A stretch of 64,000 nt of DNA from Aplectana chamaeleonis (GCA_029168955.1 JAPDOI010000151.1:682001-746000); one strand, 5' to 3'. Counted from the stretch's first letter, positions 22,541 to 34,650 are shown. The notes: generated by a model from the sequence alone, not told the origin. Program-made: numbers and translations.

Positions 22541-22706
22541 AGATCTGCATTGACTTGATGAGATCACGGTACGTTAACTCACCGCTAAAGGCAGCTCGCA
22601 CTTTGGAAAGTTATACTCGTTGACTTTTCTAGAGCCTCATCAGCTGAAAGAAAACCCTCCGCTAAGGCCTTCAGTACTGTAGAAGCAAACAATAAATTGA
22701 GTTCAA

Positions 22707-23169
22707 TAAAGGCAGTGTTCACGATAAATTTCACTTCCGATATCTCCACGGCTTACGGAAGGTCTGGTGCCCTATATAGCAAGGCATGCTTGAAATGAAC
22801 ACGAGAGCACGAGAGACGCGTTTTTGAGCAAAAATATGCCCTTTTTTGTTTACGTTAATTTTTGAGCGTGGAGGAATGGACCGCTACAAGGATGATACCT
22901 ATCAGTGCAATGAAGCGATCAGCTCACTTATCAGCACTTCCTTCACTTGATCGTTCCTGTAATTTGAGTCTTCATTTGTTCATTCCGAGGGAGCGGATCT
23001 GGAGCACTAGGCGTGTCTGGGGCACAAAAACGCTTGTTTGTAGCCGTTATTTTGTCTCTCCTGGCTCGTTTTCTACCGTTCTTTCGACACTGGGAGCCTA
23101 AGATCATTCTCGACTATCAATTCTCTGTGGAAAGTCAACGATGATGATCATCGTGAGTGCTGCCTTTAA
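22707..23169. mobile_element. TTAA-type MITE, subfamily B, inverted
   Basis: Left end AATAAAGGCAGTGTTCACGA, right end ATCATCGTGAGTGCTGCCTTTAA. The interior is the inverse of 29889-30339 and 13572-14046. Confidence 0.75.
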
Positions 23170-23356
23170 CAGGACAAGAATACGAACGCGCAAAAGTGCA
23201 GGGAGTTATGCATGTTTTTCGATTTTCCATAATAAATTATGTGGACAATTCTGAGCTTTTAAAGCATATTCTGCTTGTCTCTAACCAAAGTGGCACGAGA
23301 AAGGCTTGCAGATAATAGAAGATTTCGGCTTTTGCATTGGAACTTTGCCCATCTTT

Positions 23357-23603
23357 CTCAAACGATCCCAGCTAGCTACCGAGCCACATCGAACAGGATT
23401 CGGAGCCGCCAGACAGTCCGGCTCGTCCTTCTGAACTCCGGGTCACTGCGCTTGCCGTTCTGACCAGCTGGAGGAGCCCGGACAGCAAAAGTAGTGGCCC
23501 GTAAAACAACAGCAGTGGCCCACACAGCAACAGAAACTAACCCGCTATTCAGCAACACGCGTCGGTCGAGCTGTCAGGCGGCTGAAGCCGAGAATCGCCT
23601 GAA
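23357..23603. mobile_element. GC-rich palindromic MITE, family E
   Basis: The right end reads GAAGCCGAGAATCGCCTGA; the left end is degenerate. The centre contains CCCGTAAAACAACAGCAGTGG and a CTGTCAGGCGGCT motif shared with 51584-51820 and 53224-53417. Confidence 0.6.
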
Positions 23604-23784
23604 TTGGACTACAGTCAGCCAGAAGAAATTTATGTTCTCTGTTTCTGCCCGTTTTCTGCTTTTTTGTTTTCCCCCCAATTTAAGCAAGTTCGGACGGGAA
23701 ACACAAACAAAACTCGTAAAATGCAGAAGAAGCGAAACAGTCTATGGGAACGGTCACGGACCACCCAAGTGCCTAAGGCTCCGT

Positions 23785-24209
23785 CCATACGTGGCGAGAG
23801 CGTGCGATCACGCAAAATCGATGGTCATCGTGGGCACACGATTCGCTAGCCGCTCACGGGCGCTCCTTCTCGCGCGCCCTCGCCCGCTCGCTCTCGCGCG
23901 CTTGCGCCAACCCCACGAAGCAAGCAGCAATTTTCAAGCTTACTGCTTCATCCCTAAAGCAGGTGGCATTAGATCTGTAGCAAAACTACTCTTGTTTTCC
24001 ATATTCCCACCAAGGAAGTCGAAATCCGTGGAAATCATCAGCCGTTGCGCAGACTCGAGCGATTGATCACCCGATCAAGAGTTTCCAATCGAATCAACAC
24101 GAGGCAGGGGTGTTTGCCTGTGATAATTTGCGGGCACGGGCTGCTCCAGCGTTGAGGAGCGTCGAGAGGCGCACAACAGCGGAACGCCCGCTCTCGCCAC
24201 GTATGGACG
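23785..24209. mobile_element. Foldback element with 20-bp perfect ends
   Basis: GTCCATACGTGGCGAGAGCG at the left is exactly inverted at the right (CGCTCTCGCCACGTATGGAC). The interior includes a CpG-rich CGCGCGCCCTCGCCCGCTCG stretch. The 190-codon plus-strand ORF 23494-24066 crosses the element border and is not a gene. Confidence 0.7.
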
Positions 24210-25400
24210 CTGCTCTAACACTCAGCATCGCAGAGCAAAGGTCAACGATGTTTCACCACGTACATAACTGACAGCGAGGAATTGGACTCCGAGTCATTGT
24301 TTTCTGCCAAATTTTGTCTATGTCCAGGCAAAATGCGGAAAGCAGAAAAAAGGCCAGAAATGGACGGAATACAGAAAACGGAAGAATCCGTATACCCCTG
24401 GGCCAGTAGCGATTCCCCAAAAGGTGGCAGCTACCGGCTGTCACTGCATGGTGACTGGGTCAATCACGTCTCGGCTATCAATATGGACGGACCGGCTAGA
24501 AATGCACAGGCGGCGCTCAAGTTAATGGCCGTTGCAGTCAGCCACCTGGGAGCAGTGAGCGTTCTTTTGTGAGGTGGCTGACAGCAAGAAACGGGTGGTG
24601 CTTTCGCTCACCGCCGCAGAGGAAAGAGAAATAGCGCACGGAGCGGAGAGGAGCTGGGTCGATACCGCGGTCAAGGGGTCGAGCACGTCCAATGGTGATG
24701 AATTTTCGAGGCAAGTGCGCTCGAAGAAAGGGCAGCGGCGCGTTTGCGATCCGACCAGTCCGCTGTCTACTTATCACCCCGGCACAGCACGGCGGCCTAT
24801 CTCCTTGTCTAGGTGGGCAAGCAAAAATTGCACCCGCCTGCTGGCAGGCATCCAGCTCCGCTGCCAGCTGACAGGAATGACAGGCAAAACGTTCGAAGGT
24901 TTTATTGATGTTTAAATGATTCCTGGCGAAGATTAGTGGGAGATTAACGTCAAATTGTACTTAGCTGTCATAAATGCGTCTCCTTTCTAGATTTCACGTG
25001 CTTTAGTCCTATGCTAAGCTCAAATTCCAATTCCTAAAAGTTGCTGTGGCCATATTCAACCATTTTCAGATTTTTTTTCCAATAATCGCTCACCAAAAAT
25101 AAAATCAGATTTGCTTAGAAAGCCATCTAAGAAAGATGGCTGAAGAATGGTTTCGTTTTTCAGGAAATGCATGAAACTTAAGTGATCCGCGTGTACTAGT
25201 TACTAAATGCTGTATAATATAGTTCATCTAAGTGCGGCTTTTATCCAAACATCGTTTTCCTCTTTCGCTTCAAGTTCACTTCTTTCTATTTTGACTGGGG
25301 AGCATGAAACAGACTAAGGAGAAAAATTGTTCATAATTCAAAAAAATCCTTTGAATTTCTCGGCACATTGTGACAAAAACACGAGGTTCGCTCCTCGAAA
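24210..25400. other. No confirmed gene; one hairpin
   Basis: 24531-24587 forms a hairpin (GTCAGCCACCT with AGGTGGCTGAC). 24574-24915 is an open frame of 113 codons with no recognised domain; I do not call it. 24900-25400 is AT-rich and featureless. Confidence 0.35.
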
Positions 25401-25418
25401 ATTATACTACAAAGTATA

Positions 25419-25960
25419 GTGTATCGTGGTTCAGTGGTAAGAGGTCATCCAACAAAAATTTCAAAATCGTTTTTTGAATCTAACATTCGCTTTGATGATT
25501 TCCGAGAAAAATTCCGAAATCCCATCATCCAAGGTTGGAAACTTATTAAGTCTGAAAGATATACACATTTGCACGCTCCCGAAACTCATATTTACTACTG
25601 CTAGTTCGATCAAAGTTACAATGAATACGATGAACTGTGGAGGGTGTGTATGTGGGAAAACAGAAGGAGTCCTTCACATATGAACATGTGGCCTAATGGT
25701 CTAAGGCGCTGTGTTGGGCATCCGTCTCGTAGGTTGGGCGGTGCTGGTTCAAATACGTCGACTATTGAGAGTTTTGCATTCAACGCTACTCTTCGAGAAT
25801 GATTCTCGTTCTAAGGTCGCAACCTTAGGAGGCATCAAGGCGTCACCGACCTCAGGTTGGCTGCCTCTTTAAAGTCACCACATTGGGGGATCGCTACTGG
25901 CCCTGGCCCCTATGTACCGCTTGTAAGCAAGGATCTCTGATTGCTATTGGAGAACTTAAT
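25419..25960 (+). repeat. Degenerate tRNA-derived (SINE-like) sequences
   Basis: 25424-25448 contains an A-box-like GTGGTTCAGTGGTAAGAGG. 25688-25755 contains TGGCCTAATGGTCTAAGGC followed 34 bp later by GGTTCAAATAC, the spacing of polymerase III A and B boxes. No complete cloverleaf forms. The following 200 bp could be a SINE body; that is inference. Confidence 0.4.
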
Positions 25961-26079
25961 ACATATTGTTAGTGCAAAATCTTTATCAAATATCTGAGCA
26001 GAAGGTCCTCAAATTAGTCACAGCGCATGTGAAGTGTTCTAATATCCCACTCATTATCACGATACATTACGGGTATATT

Positions 26080-26420
26080 CGTAATCCGAATAATTCATTC
26101 GAATCGTGGCTTATCTCGGTGATTCAGATTCTGAATCACCCACGTTTTTTTTTTTCGGTCAATCGGATTGCGGATCTCTCGGATTTGGCTATTCCCCGTG
26201 ATTTTCATTGTGAATCACACGGACTTCATCGTTTTGCGATGAGTCGGATTGTGGACCACGCAGATTTTGAAATTTTTCGGTAAAGTGGATATGAGATCAT
26301 TCAGATTTCGACGTTTTTTCCGTGAATCGGAATCTGAATCATTTAGATTTTGACGTTTTCTTTTGTATTTGTGTTCTGAATCACTTGGATTTCGACGTTA
26401 TTCCGTGAATGGGGTTTTTT
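26080..26420. repeat. Diverged tandem repeat, about 60-70 bp unit
   Basis: Five or so imperfect units around CTGAATCACTTGGATTTCGACG and CCGTGAATCGGATT. The units vary in length and sequence, so the array is old. Confidence 0.6.
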
Positions 26421-27024
26421 CTAGTGAAAATTTCGAACCCTCCAAATGGATACCTCATATATCGGTGTTACTATTTGGTTAAGCCAGGAGACCTCGAAGG
26501 CCATTCACGATTTCAACTATGATGAATGTTTTCTGGTCAATTCTGGCTTGCTGTCTCCGAATCTAACATTTGATATCTAACACGGCGGACACCGCTGAAC
26601 GAAATTATAAGCGTTTTTGAAGCTTGGAGAATAGGTATGTAAGGATACCACCCATCAGTCGAATTTTAGGGCATTCGGCAAAGCTCGTTCGGATTCGACT
26701 CAAAACTTTCAACTTCGGGTTATTCAGGGGGCTGAACGAGAATCTGGGGTCTGTCTGTTGGTATATTTAGGGATACTATTGGTTGCACTGGGCGTAATGC
26801 CTTTTAACTAGCGTAAATTACCTCAGTATTTCGAAAATCGAAGAGTGGGCCTCAAATTCGTGTTCTGGGTCTAAACTAACACCCACAGAGAAATTTTGAG
26901 ACAAATCTGAGACCTTGACCAAGCTACCATATACCCACCTTAACCTAACAAAAACCGATAAATAGATCGCAGATTCGTGTTCAGCACTGCAAATAACCCC
27001 CAAAGCAACAAATTGAGCCAGTAA
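26421..27024. repeat. Family D sequence, otherwise nothing recognised
   Basis: 26680-26830 (GGGCTGAACGAGAATCTGGGG) and its inverse-like continuation to 27020 belong to family D. No gene. Confidence 0.45.
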
Positions 27025-27304
27025 CTGTGCTTCCCTGGGCCGAATTCCGGTCCGCAATTGCGCCTCCACACGCTGTGCGGCCGCACGCGCTCAAGTCGGT
27101 CGAATTTCCAGCGCCCAAGCCGACTCGTTATGTCTTTATTTGAACAACTTTCTCAAATTCTGTTTAGTTTCCAGTTTCTAAAACCCACCTAGAGTCACCA
27201 GATCAGCAGCTGTATCGCTGGAAATTCTCCCGACTCGAAAGCGCGCGGCCGCGAAGCATATCGAGACGCAATTGCGGACCGGAATTCGGCCCAGAAAAGC
27301 ACAG
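27025..27304. mobile_element. Palindromic MITE with CCGAATTCCGGTCCGCAATTG arms
   Basis: The left arm CTGTGCTTCCCTGGGCCGAA is inverted at the right end (TTCGGCCCAGAAAAGCACAG), continuing through CCGGTCCGCAATTGCG on both sides. Related termini (TGTGCTTCTCC ... TCCGCTCCGCAA) delimit the larger element at 54143-55177. Partial relatives occur at about 46838 and 48195. Confidence 0.75.
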
Positions 27305-27575
27305 TATGTACATCGAAGTACTCCGGAATTCGTGAAGAGTCGCGATTTGACATCAAAAGCTTTGAACGAATCAAGTCGAAAACTTCGGAAAATTGACAAG
27401 GAAACCCCAGATTCGAGATCAGCGCCCCAAATAACCAATCTGGAAGGATTGTGCGTGAAATCTGGAACATTTTTTGATACGCATTCAGAAACGCACAGCC
27501 GGAAACCCGTGCAAGTCCAAAACGCTTTCAATCTGTGCAAAGTTTGGAAAATGTGCCTTCACCAAAAATTTGCTC

Positions 27576-28115
27576 ACAAGGGAAGTATACAAAGCGTAGG
27601 TCGGATCTTCCAAATGACTATTATCATTAGTATCTCTTCTGGCTCAATAGTAAAAATGCGCAGTATCCCGCCCCGAGGTGCGGGTTCAAAAAAGTTAGAG
27701 GCATTTTTAAGCCTCAAGCGAAAAGGCAAGGGTACTACTCATCAGGCATTATTTGTGGAGTTCCAAAATTTCTCGGATTTAGCTCAGAAGTTGTATGTAG
27801 GGATAATCTAGAGGTGGTGATCACGAATCTGGAGTCCATTTATCGAAATCTTGAGGTTTACTTTAGGTTACGGTAGGTAACATGTCATTTAGGTCAAAAC
27901 CCACCTTAGTAATTTGAAAATCGACAACGTACGTTAAATTCGTGTTCTCCACCCCGAATAAACCCCGTATACCATTTTAGAGTAAAATCTGAGATTTTGA
28001 CCAAACTACCGAACTTTGCGAGGACTAACGCGCTTTTTGGAAGTTACAAAAAGCACAAAGAATTTATTTATTCATTTATTTATTTATTTATTTATTTATA
28101 TATTTAATTATATAT

Positions 28116-28150
<35 letters not shown>

Positions 28151-28507
28151 TAGATACGCCGTAAAAGACGCGACAGAACGTCGATTGAACAGATCTGGTG
28201 TACAAATTTAACATACGAAACGAAAAGAAATCAGATAGAATGTACCCAAGTTTTGCGCAGTGGGGGAGTTTGCGATGGTATTCTTTGCGATAACTTTTTC
28301 AACAGGGGAGGTCGATGGCGGAGACGCATAAAGTATATTTTCGTCATCAATTAGCATCAACCAATGGATGACCTTTTAAGCCTGTAACTTCTTGGAACCT
28401 GCAGCTCGGGGCGGGATACTGAGCAGTCTTACTATTGAGCCACAATAGATACTAACGACACTAGTGGTTTCGGCAGATCCGACCAACGCTTTGTATACTT
28501 CTCTTGT
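27576..28507. mobile_element. Long-TIR element, copy 2
   Basis: Left ACAAGGGAAGTATACAAAGC through GCGCAGTATCCCGCCCCGAG is inverted at 28395-28507 (CTCGGGGCGGGATACTGAGC ... GCTTTGTATACTTCTCTTGT). The TIRs are about 120 bp. The interior holds family D sequence and a (TTTA)n tract. No transposase. Confidence 0.78.
28067..28151. repeat. (TTTA)n microsatellite
   Basis: About twenty near-perfect ATTT/TTTA units with a short interruption (ATATATTTAATTATATATTT), inside the long-TIR element. A shorter similar tract is at 30386-30422. Confidence 0.95.
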
Positions 28508-29590
28508 CAGTGGAAGAGTTTTTGGCGCTGTACATTATTTACGAGGTCCGTATCCTGATCCCCAAACACTAATGCGCATTTTGGATAAAAGAGAGACTCT
28601 CAACATTCAATTAGAGGCTTCAGTCTTCAATTCTGTAAGTCATGGATCCCCGGCTTATTTTTTGAAATTGAGAAACCGACTAAGCCTTCATTTCCCTAAC
28701 TTCTCGCACTTTTCTGTATCACTATCATGGAAGTGGTGCGGTTTTCAGAGTGATATCTTCATTTTCATGGTTGAATTTTTCGAAAAACAACCGCTTCGCA
28801 TCCACGATTGTGATAATACGACTGCGAGTAGGGTGGAAATCAAGGGTACAATGCAAGCTCAGTACGTCAAATGACTCTTTATTGAACTTGTTGGCCAAAT
28901 TCATCCAAGAGCAACAGACGCCGCGTTCAGCGCAGCTGAAGGAAATACGAAGATTGATGAGCTATAACTTTCTCCGCTGATGTACGCTGCAAAATCCGAG
29001 ATCAGATTCGAAGAAAGCGTGCCAGAGTTGACTCGAAAACGTTCATTAGCTTTCTGATCCGGGGCAGCACCATTCGAGATTCCTTAGTTACTCTGATAAT
29101 TGGGTCACTCGCAGGCATCAATGTACAAAGTACGCGCCGAACGCCGTTCCCCTCGATCGAATGCTAGCACTACTCCGCTTTTTTCGCCAATGTTGTGCTG
29201 TGTATTGATTCGCTGATGTGGATTTTGATGATTTATATTACTAGTTAAAGTTAATTTTGAAGTCTCTATACTATATTCTAATATTAGCAAATCATGAAGG
29301 AATAACAAAGTTCAAATTGCAGCATTATTGCCAAATAATATTTACTATTGTCATAAAGCATTATTACTATTTTTAATGCTGTACTCTGGATCACTTTATT
29401 CTTCATCAAAAATAATGTACTCAGGATTTACCCATGGGAATGAAAAGATTCATCCATAAAAATGAAAATTTCTTTTGTTAACACATTTGTTATAACGTTA
29501 TCACTTGTAATTTCCTTGAAATTCCATGGAATCAAATCGATCTTTCAAGCTGTATCATTCAGCCCTCACTTGGATTCTGAGTGGCCTCCC
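28508..29590. other. No confirmed gene
   Basis: The plus-strand open frame 28464-28874 begins inside a TIR and has no recognised domain. The rest is AT-rich. Around 29430-29590 it resembles repeat sequence near 4440-4590 inverted or direct (CATCCATAAAAATGAAAATT). Confidence 0.35.
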
Positions 29591-29599
29591 ACCCGAACT

Positions 29600-30420
29600 T
29601 TGAGGCCCTAAAAATGCGCACCTTGAAAGTTATGGCCACCTGAAAATTCCTCTGGGTCGATCATCTAGCACTTCTGGGTCGATCATCGATAGCACTTTTT
29701 CATTGAATGTTGATGCGACCCTCAAACAACATAGAAAACAGTCTGGCCTAAGCTCCTCATGCAGGAAAACTTCAAAAATAACAGTGACGAGGTCTACAAT
29801 TGCAGAAAAACTTCAAACGATTTTAGCGCGAAATTCAAATTCACTTCAACAGTGTATTCAAACTAATTTTTCGTTTAGAATGGAGGTTTTTAAAGGCAGC
29901 GTTCACGATGATCATCCTCGTTGACTTTCCACAGTGAAATGATAGGCGAGAAGGATCCTAAGTTCCCAGTGTCGAAAGAATTGTAGAAAACGAGCCAGGA
30001 GTGGCAAAATAACGGCTGCAAACAAGCGTTTTGCACCAGACACGCCTGGTGCCCCAGATCCGCCCCCTCGGATTGAAGAAATGAAGATTCAGATTACAGG
30101 AATGATCAAGTAAAGGAAGTGCTGATAAGTGAGCTGATCGCTTCATTGCACTGATAGAGTATTATCCTTGTAGCGGTCAATTCCTCCACGCTCAAAAACC
30201 AACGTAAACAAGAGGGCCTATTTTTCTCGAAAACGCGTCTTTCGTGTCCTTTTTAAGCATGACTTGCTATACAGGAACCAGACCTTCCGTAAGCCGTGGA
30301 GATATCGGAAGTGAAATTTATCGTGAACACTGCCTTTAGAGGCTCTTTCAATATTTTCGTTGCATTGCAACTTGTGATCCTCGCTTATTTATTTATTTAC
30401 TTGTTTATCTATTTATTTAT
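29600..30420. repeat. Family F copy split by a TTAA MITE
   Basis: Family F runs from about 29600 to 29888 (GAATGTTGATGCGACCCTCA) and resumes after 30339 as GAGGCTCTTTCAATATTTTCG, the same order as the uninterrupted text near 20455-20490. Confidence 0.65.
29889..30339. mobile_element. TTAA-type MITE, subfamily B, inserted in family F
   Basis: Begins TTAAAGGCAGCGTTCACGAT and ends TTATCGTGAACACTGCCTTTAG. The insertion point is the TTAA of family F (GGTTTTTAAGAGGCTC in the empty copy at about 20458), so the duplication is TTAA/TTAG. Confidence 0.82.
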
Positions 30421-30422
30421 TT

Positions 30423-31019
30423 TAGTGCACTCTTGGTGCGTCAGACGTTGAAATTTCATTCCTTCTAGCTCACCGACTATTTTTTTCTCAGACATTCGAT
30501 TCATTTTAAAAGGGTCTATCAATTTTTTCTCCAAATAATCTGCCGTTTTCAGGTGACTGCGTGCAAATGCTTAGCCACTGAAAATAGTTCAATTGCATTC
30601 GTGATTTTTTTCAGAACCTACTCAAAATTTCAAACAAATATTCTGACAAGTTTGGGGAGTATTCATTCAGATCGAATTGGTGACACCGACTTGAAATGAT
30701 TCATTTAATCGGAATTTTCGAAAAGCTCATTCAAGTGTACTCGTGCGTTTGGAGTTTTTCAGTAGACAATATTCGAATAACTCAAAAATTATGTTTAATC
30801 GGTAATTTTGTGCGATCATATTATTCGAAAGTTCTAGCTATTCGGCGTTTTGAATATTTTTGTTTCGGTCGCAAAATCAATTAATTTTGTTTCGAACATT
30901 CGGTTTATTCAGGAAAGTTGAACAGTCAGTTTTTGTTTTTGGAATGATTTAATGCCTTTTCATGGCATGATACATAATTACGAGATGTCACAAGGTAGCT
31001 GAGTTGAACGCAAAACTCA
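30423..31019. other. No gene recognised
   Basis: AT-rich sequence with many ATTCG/TTCGAA phrases but no exon or element edge that I can define. Confidence 0.35.
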
Positions 31020-31091
31020 GATGTCAGGCAGGGCTCGAGCCTGCATTGCGCGATTTCCGGGCAAGAGTGTTACCATAACACCACCGACACC
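31020..31091 (-). pseudogene. tRNA-like sequence, degenerate
   Basis: On the minus strand this 72-nt sequence has a seven-pair acceptor stem (GGTGTCG with TGACATC, two G-T pairs), a four-pair D stem (GTGT/ACAC) and a five-pair T stem (GCAGG/CCTGC) with a seven-base loop. The anticodon arm does not form a normal five-pair stem with a seven-base loop and lacks T33, so no anticodon can be read. A tRNA pseudogene or SINE head. Confidence 0.5.
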
Positions 31092-31339
31092 CCGTTCTGC
31101 ATCCCTCAGCTATGCAATTGATTTTTAGGTAACTGGCTGAATTCCGGTCATCGCTTTCGACTAATCAGTTACAGAATTATCCCTTCTTCAGTATTCGTAA
31201 TTTCGTGCTCAAAAATTCGGCTGACAAGTATTCGAATATTCATTCTGACCAAAAACTTCAATGGCAGTTCCCGAACTTATTCTCCTAGTCAAAACTCTTG
31301 AAGGAACTCCGGACTCAACTTGTTAGCCGAAAACAATTT
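31092..31339. other. No gene recognised
   Basis: Nothing supported. Confidence 0.3.
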
Positions 31340-32185
31340 TTCGGATTTTGGATCGATCCGGATAATGCCGATTTTAAATTTTCCGGATATTGGTTCGATT
31401 CAGATAATGCGCTTTTTCAATTTTTCGGATAATGGATCGATTTAGATAATGCCATTTTTCCAATGATTCGAATACGGATATCCGGTCGGATAATTTCGGA
31501 TAACATCAATAATTTTCGGAACAAAGTTGAGGCAAAACGGTGAAAAAAATAAACCAGGTGCTCAAAGGCGAGCCTTTAAAAACATCCAGAATTGAACAAA
31601 CAGTCATTCGCAGCATGTTCACATACAGACTTCAATCTTCACATATGCATATTAATAAAAATACCAAAACAAATAATTACTCTATCGTCTTAAAGGCACA
31701 GTATTATCCAAACACAGGTTTTTCAGAACAACTAGCAAGTAAAAAGTATTCAGAGCGACTATACAAAAAAACTTCTGCACTGAATAACTAGCCTCTTGGT
31801 CATCTCACTTGACCACGCCCATTTTTCCGCACCGCAACGACTCTTCCGATTCCATAAGAATCAGAAAGGTCCTGGGTTGGTGTACTAAATAGAAGGCGGT
31901 ACGGAACATGGGAGCGGCCTAGTGCAGTTTTATCTCACTTTATCCAAAAATTATCCGATTTTATCCAACATTATCCATTTTTGTGGAAAAATTATCCGAT
32001 TTTATCCGAATTTTATCCTGTTTTATCCGAATTTTTGACCCTTCGGATAATGGTTCGATTCGGATAATGCCGATTTTGAATTTCCCGGATATTGGTTCGA
32101 TTCAGATAATGCGTTTCTTCGAACTTTCGGATATAGGAATATCCGAATCTCGGATATCCGGTCGGATATTCGAAAGAAGTGGATT
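31340..32185. repeat. Two blocks of a diverged GGATAATG-type tandem repeat
   Basis: 31340-31500 and 31930-32185 share units such as GATAATGCCGATTTT and CGGATATTGGTTCGATTCAG in the same order, and both end in ATCCGGTCGGATA. About 430 bp of unrelated sequence separates them (no gene seen in it), so they look like a direct duplication or an array split by an insertion. Confidence 0.6.
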
Positions 32186-33300
32186 CGGATACTTAGTATA
32201 CTCCGAACTCATTCATGCACTTCTGCATTCTAAGGGTGCCGGAGATTTCTTTTACTGAGAGAGATTTTTAAAGCGTTTTTTCACAATGTTCATTTTTTCA
32301 TAGGATTTGAAAGACTTCATTGGAATAAATTCTTTATTCGAAAGCAAACGTTGAACGCTCACGTCTTCTATACTCTGGCTGCGCATCAGCGCAGGGTATT
32401 TAGAGTACGGCCACATACATTTTGTGAAGGAGCAGCCCGCAGCAGCTGCGCCGCCTGAGGGTTCGTCTATATTCCCACCGTCGAGCGACGCGGCATAGAG
32501 CATCTCTAGAACATTGATCTCGTGGCGCGTTACGGTGAATATTGTAGGTCTTCACTCAGCCGCGCTACTCGGCGGTTGAAGTTTAAACGTCCCTTGAGAC
32601 GAACAGGCAGTGTGGCATCCGCTCTGCGGCGAAGGATAGCTTCCCAGAATCGGACTCACCAACAATATTTAGGTGTGGGCAGAGTCAAATTAAATACGAG
32701 ATATTGGTTTTCCGTAATGTAAAGCATAGCGAAGCACAGCTAATTGGGTTGGAATCTCGAGAAACACGCATCACTCTTCTTAGGCCATTCTGAGAAACAT
32801 ACGGACAGGTTCTTCAGAAACTAACTCAGTCGTTTCACATCTACTTCTCTACATATTTCTCTTCTACAATATTTTTTGTTACAACATTTCTATTTCAAAG
32901 CTAATGTTTCTGTTTCATGACCTTAAGTGGCTACGCACAAATTTAGTTCAGAGCAATTTGTAGATATACAGGATTTTTGAGAAAATTATTTTGTTCTGAA
33001 AATCGGCAGATTTGAACTGAAATTTCCGCATTGAAGATTCACCCCGAAAACTTCTTGGATAAAGTTTAATCATCCGAACAGTTTCCATTCACATTTTGCT
33101 AGGCTTTTTAGCATTTCTTCCAAGGTGTAAGGGATTTTCTGGTTTTGAAGCTCGATTAGATCTTTTAGAAATCTCACTGGAAACTTGAAATTCGGTAAAA
33201 TATATTTCGTGCTTGGAAATAATTTATCTGAAATGTCAAAGATTTTGAATTTCTCTGTGTTGTCATTTTGAAAGCTCATTAGGATCCTCTACGTAAAGTG
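32186..33300. other. No gene recognised
   Basis: 32545-32600 carries CAGCCGCGCTACTCGGCGGTTG and GTTTAAACGTCCCTTGAG, a remnant of the MITE family at 60437-60580. The remainder is AT-rich with no supported exon. Confidence 0.4.
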
Positions 33301-33530
33301 TGTCGGAATGAGATTGGTCGCCCATGCGGCCGGCGTGCGTGTCTAGCGGTGGCCGGAAAGGCAGTTAGTTGAACGAGCCTTCCCACAGCTGCCAACAGCT
33401 GGCTGGGTTGCTACTTATTGTGGGTATTGGTCTAATATTCCGGGCAATCGACTCACGTTAAAAAAGTGCCTCCGCGATGGCCGCTCGACACGCACGGCGA
33501 CCGCGTGAACTGACAGTCGTAGATCACGGA
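33300..33530. repeat. Palindromic repeat, relative at 1740-1850
   Basis: GCGGCCGGCGTGCGTGTCTA and its approximate inverse CTCGACACGCACGGCGACCGC frame about 160 bp. The right part is related to 1780-1850 (TCGACACGCGCGCCGGCCGC). Confidence 0.5.
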
Positions 33531-33848
33531 CCCCAATTATTTGAAAAATACCGTATTTTCTCGTTGAAGAATACGTGCATCTTTATTAATCTGGCCTCTT
33601 TTTACTTACACTTCTATTAGAGGTGAACTTCAGATAAAGGCTAGACTTCTCATTATTAGGTAGATTTTATACGTACACTCGACACGGATCTGTTAGTTCT
33701 CAGGTCTACATAGGTTTTGTTGAAGCCTTATCAGGGCTGGATCAGAGAAATTACCGCGACATCGCAGTATAAGGGACGTCTGAGACTGGGTTCTTAATTT
33801 CCGCGGCGGGCGACGACGACAGTGGATATCGCATATATGTATAAGTAA

Positions 33849-34035
33849 TAAGGTCCGTGGCTTGTTTCCTCCAGAAAAAAACATTTCAATACAAACCGCG
33901 GCTGGCACGGCGGTTTAAATCTCAGCGACAGCTGTCTGGTAATTATCAGCCAGCCCGCTGGTGATTTAGAACCGCCGCGCCATTCCGCAAATGAATTAGA
34001 TGTTTTTCTCTTGAGGAAAGAGGCCACGGACCTAA
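33849..34035. mobile_element. Palindromic MITE
   Basis: ATAAGGTCCGTGGC at the left and GCCACGGACCTAAT at the right are inverses. The arms continue through ACCGC-GC-GGCACGGCGGTT and AACCGCCGCGCCATTCCGC. About 185 bp. Confidence 0.7.
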
Positions 34036-34534
34036 TCATATAGATTTTTGGTTCATATGGTTCAGGAACGCTGTGTCGCGTCGCCCGTCGCGGGAAGTAA
34101 AAACCCGTTCTATTGGAACTTTTTAAGCATCCGTGTAATAAAAATTACGATTTAACTCCGATTGAGCGACGCCGAGAGAGGCTAACCAAGCGACTGCCAT
34201 TATTGATCGAATTCTGTTTCTGATATCTGAGATCGTTTTTTTTTCTTGTGAATCTGCGAAGTATGTTCCTGGTACTCTTTCTCTTGTGGACTACGAAACG
34301 TTTCGTGTTTTCAGATGATAGGCCGTTGTTCCAATTCACTTGCCTTGCTCTGCCGGTCTGTGGGTAACACGATTCCAGTGAGGTGACGTCCAACATTTTT
34401 TACCGCAATTTTTCTTATTTAAAGACAGCCTTTACGATTGGAACAGTCTGTAGAGCTTTAATAGAGATCGAAGTTCAGGCCTATTGCAAGAATGATATTC
34501 AAAAAAATGGCTGAAAACGAGTCCTAAGAGCACT

Positions 34535-34650
34535 TATACGGGGCGAAAACCTGATTATGGCCTGCCCTGCCCACTATCTCGATACAGCCCCTGAGAAACT
34601 GGGCGGGGCAGGCGCGCCGCGTAAGCCTAGCTATGGTTCGTTTTTACCCC
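34535..34650. repeat. Small foldback
   Basis: GGGGCGAAAACC and GGCCTGCCCTGCCCA pair with TGGGCGGGGCAGGC and TTTTTACCCCG further right. Non-coding. Confidence 0.5.

Noticed and set aside
23494..24066. 190-codon plus-strand ORF
   Set aside because: It spans the borders of two MITEs (family E and the 23785-24209 foldback), so it is composite repeat sequence.
24574..24915. 113-codon ORF with a lysine/arginine-rich protein
   Set aside because: It overlaps a hairpin and GC-rich repeat-like text, with no homology I can name and no exon borders.
28464..28874. 136-codon plus-strand ORF after the long-TIR element
   Set aside because: It begins inside the TIR. The part beyond has no recognised domain or splice support.
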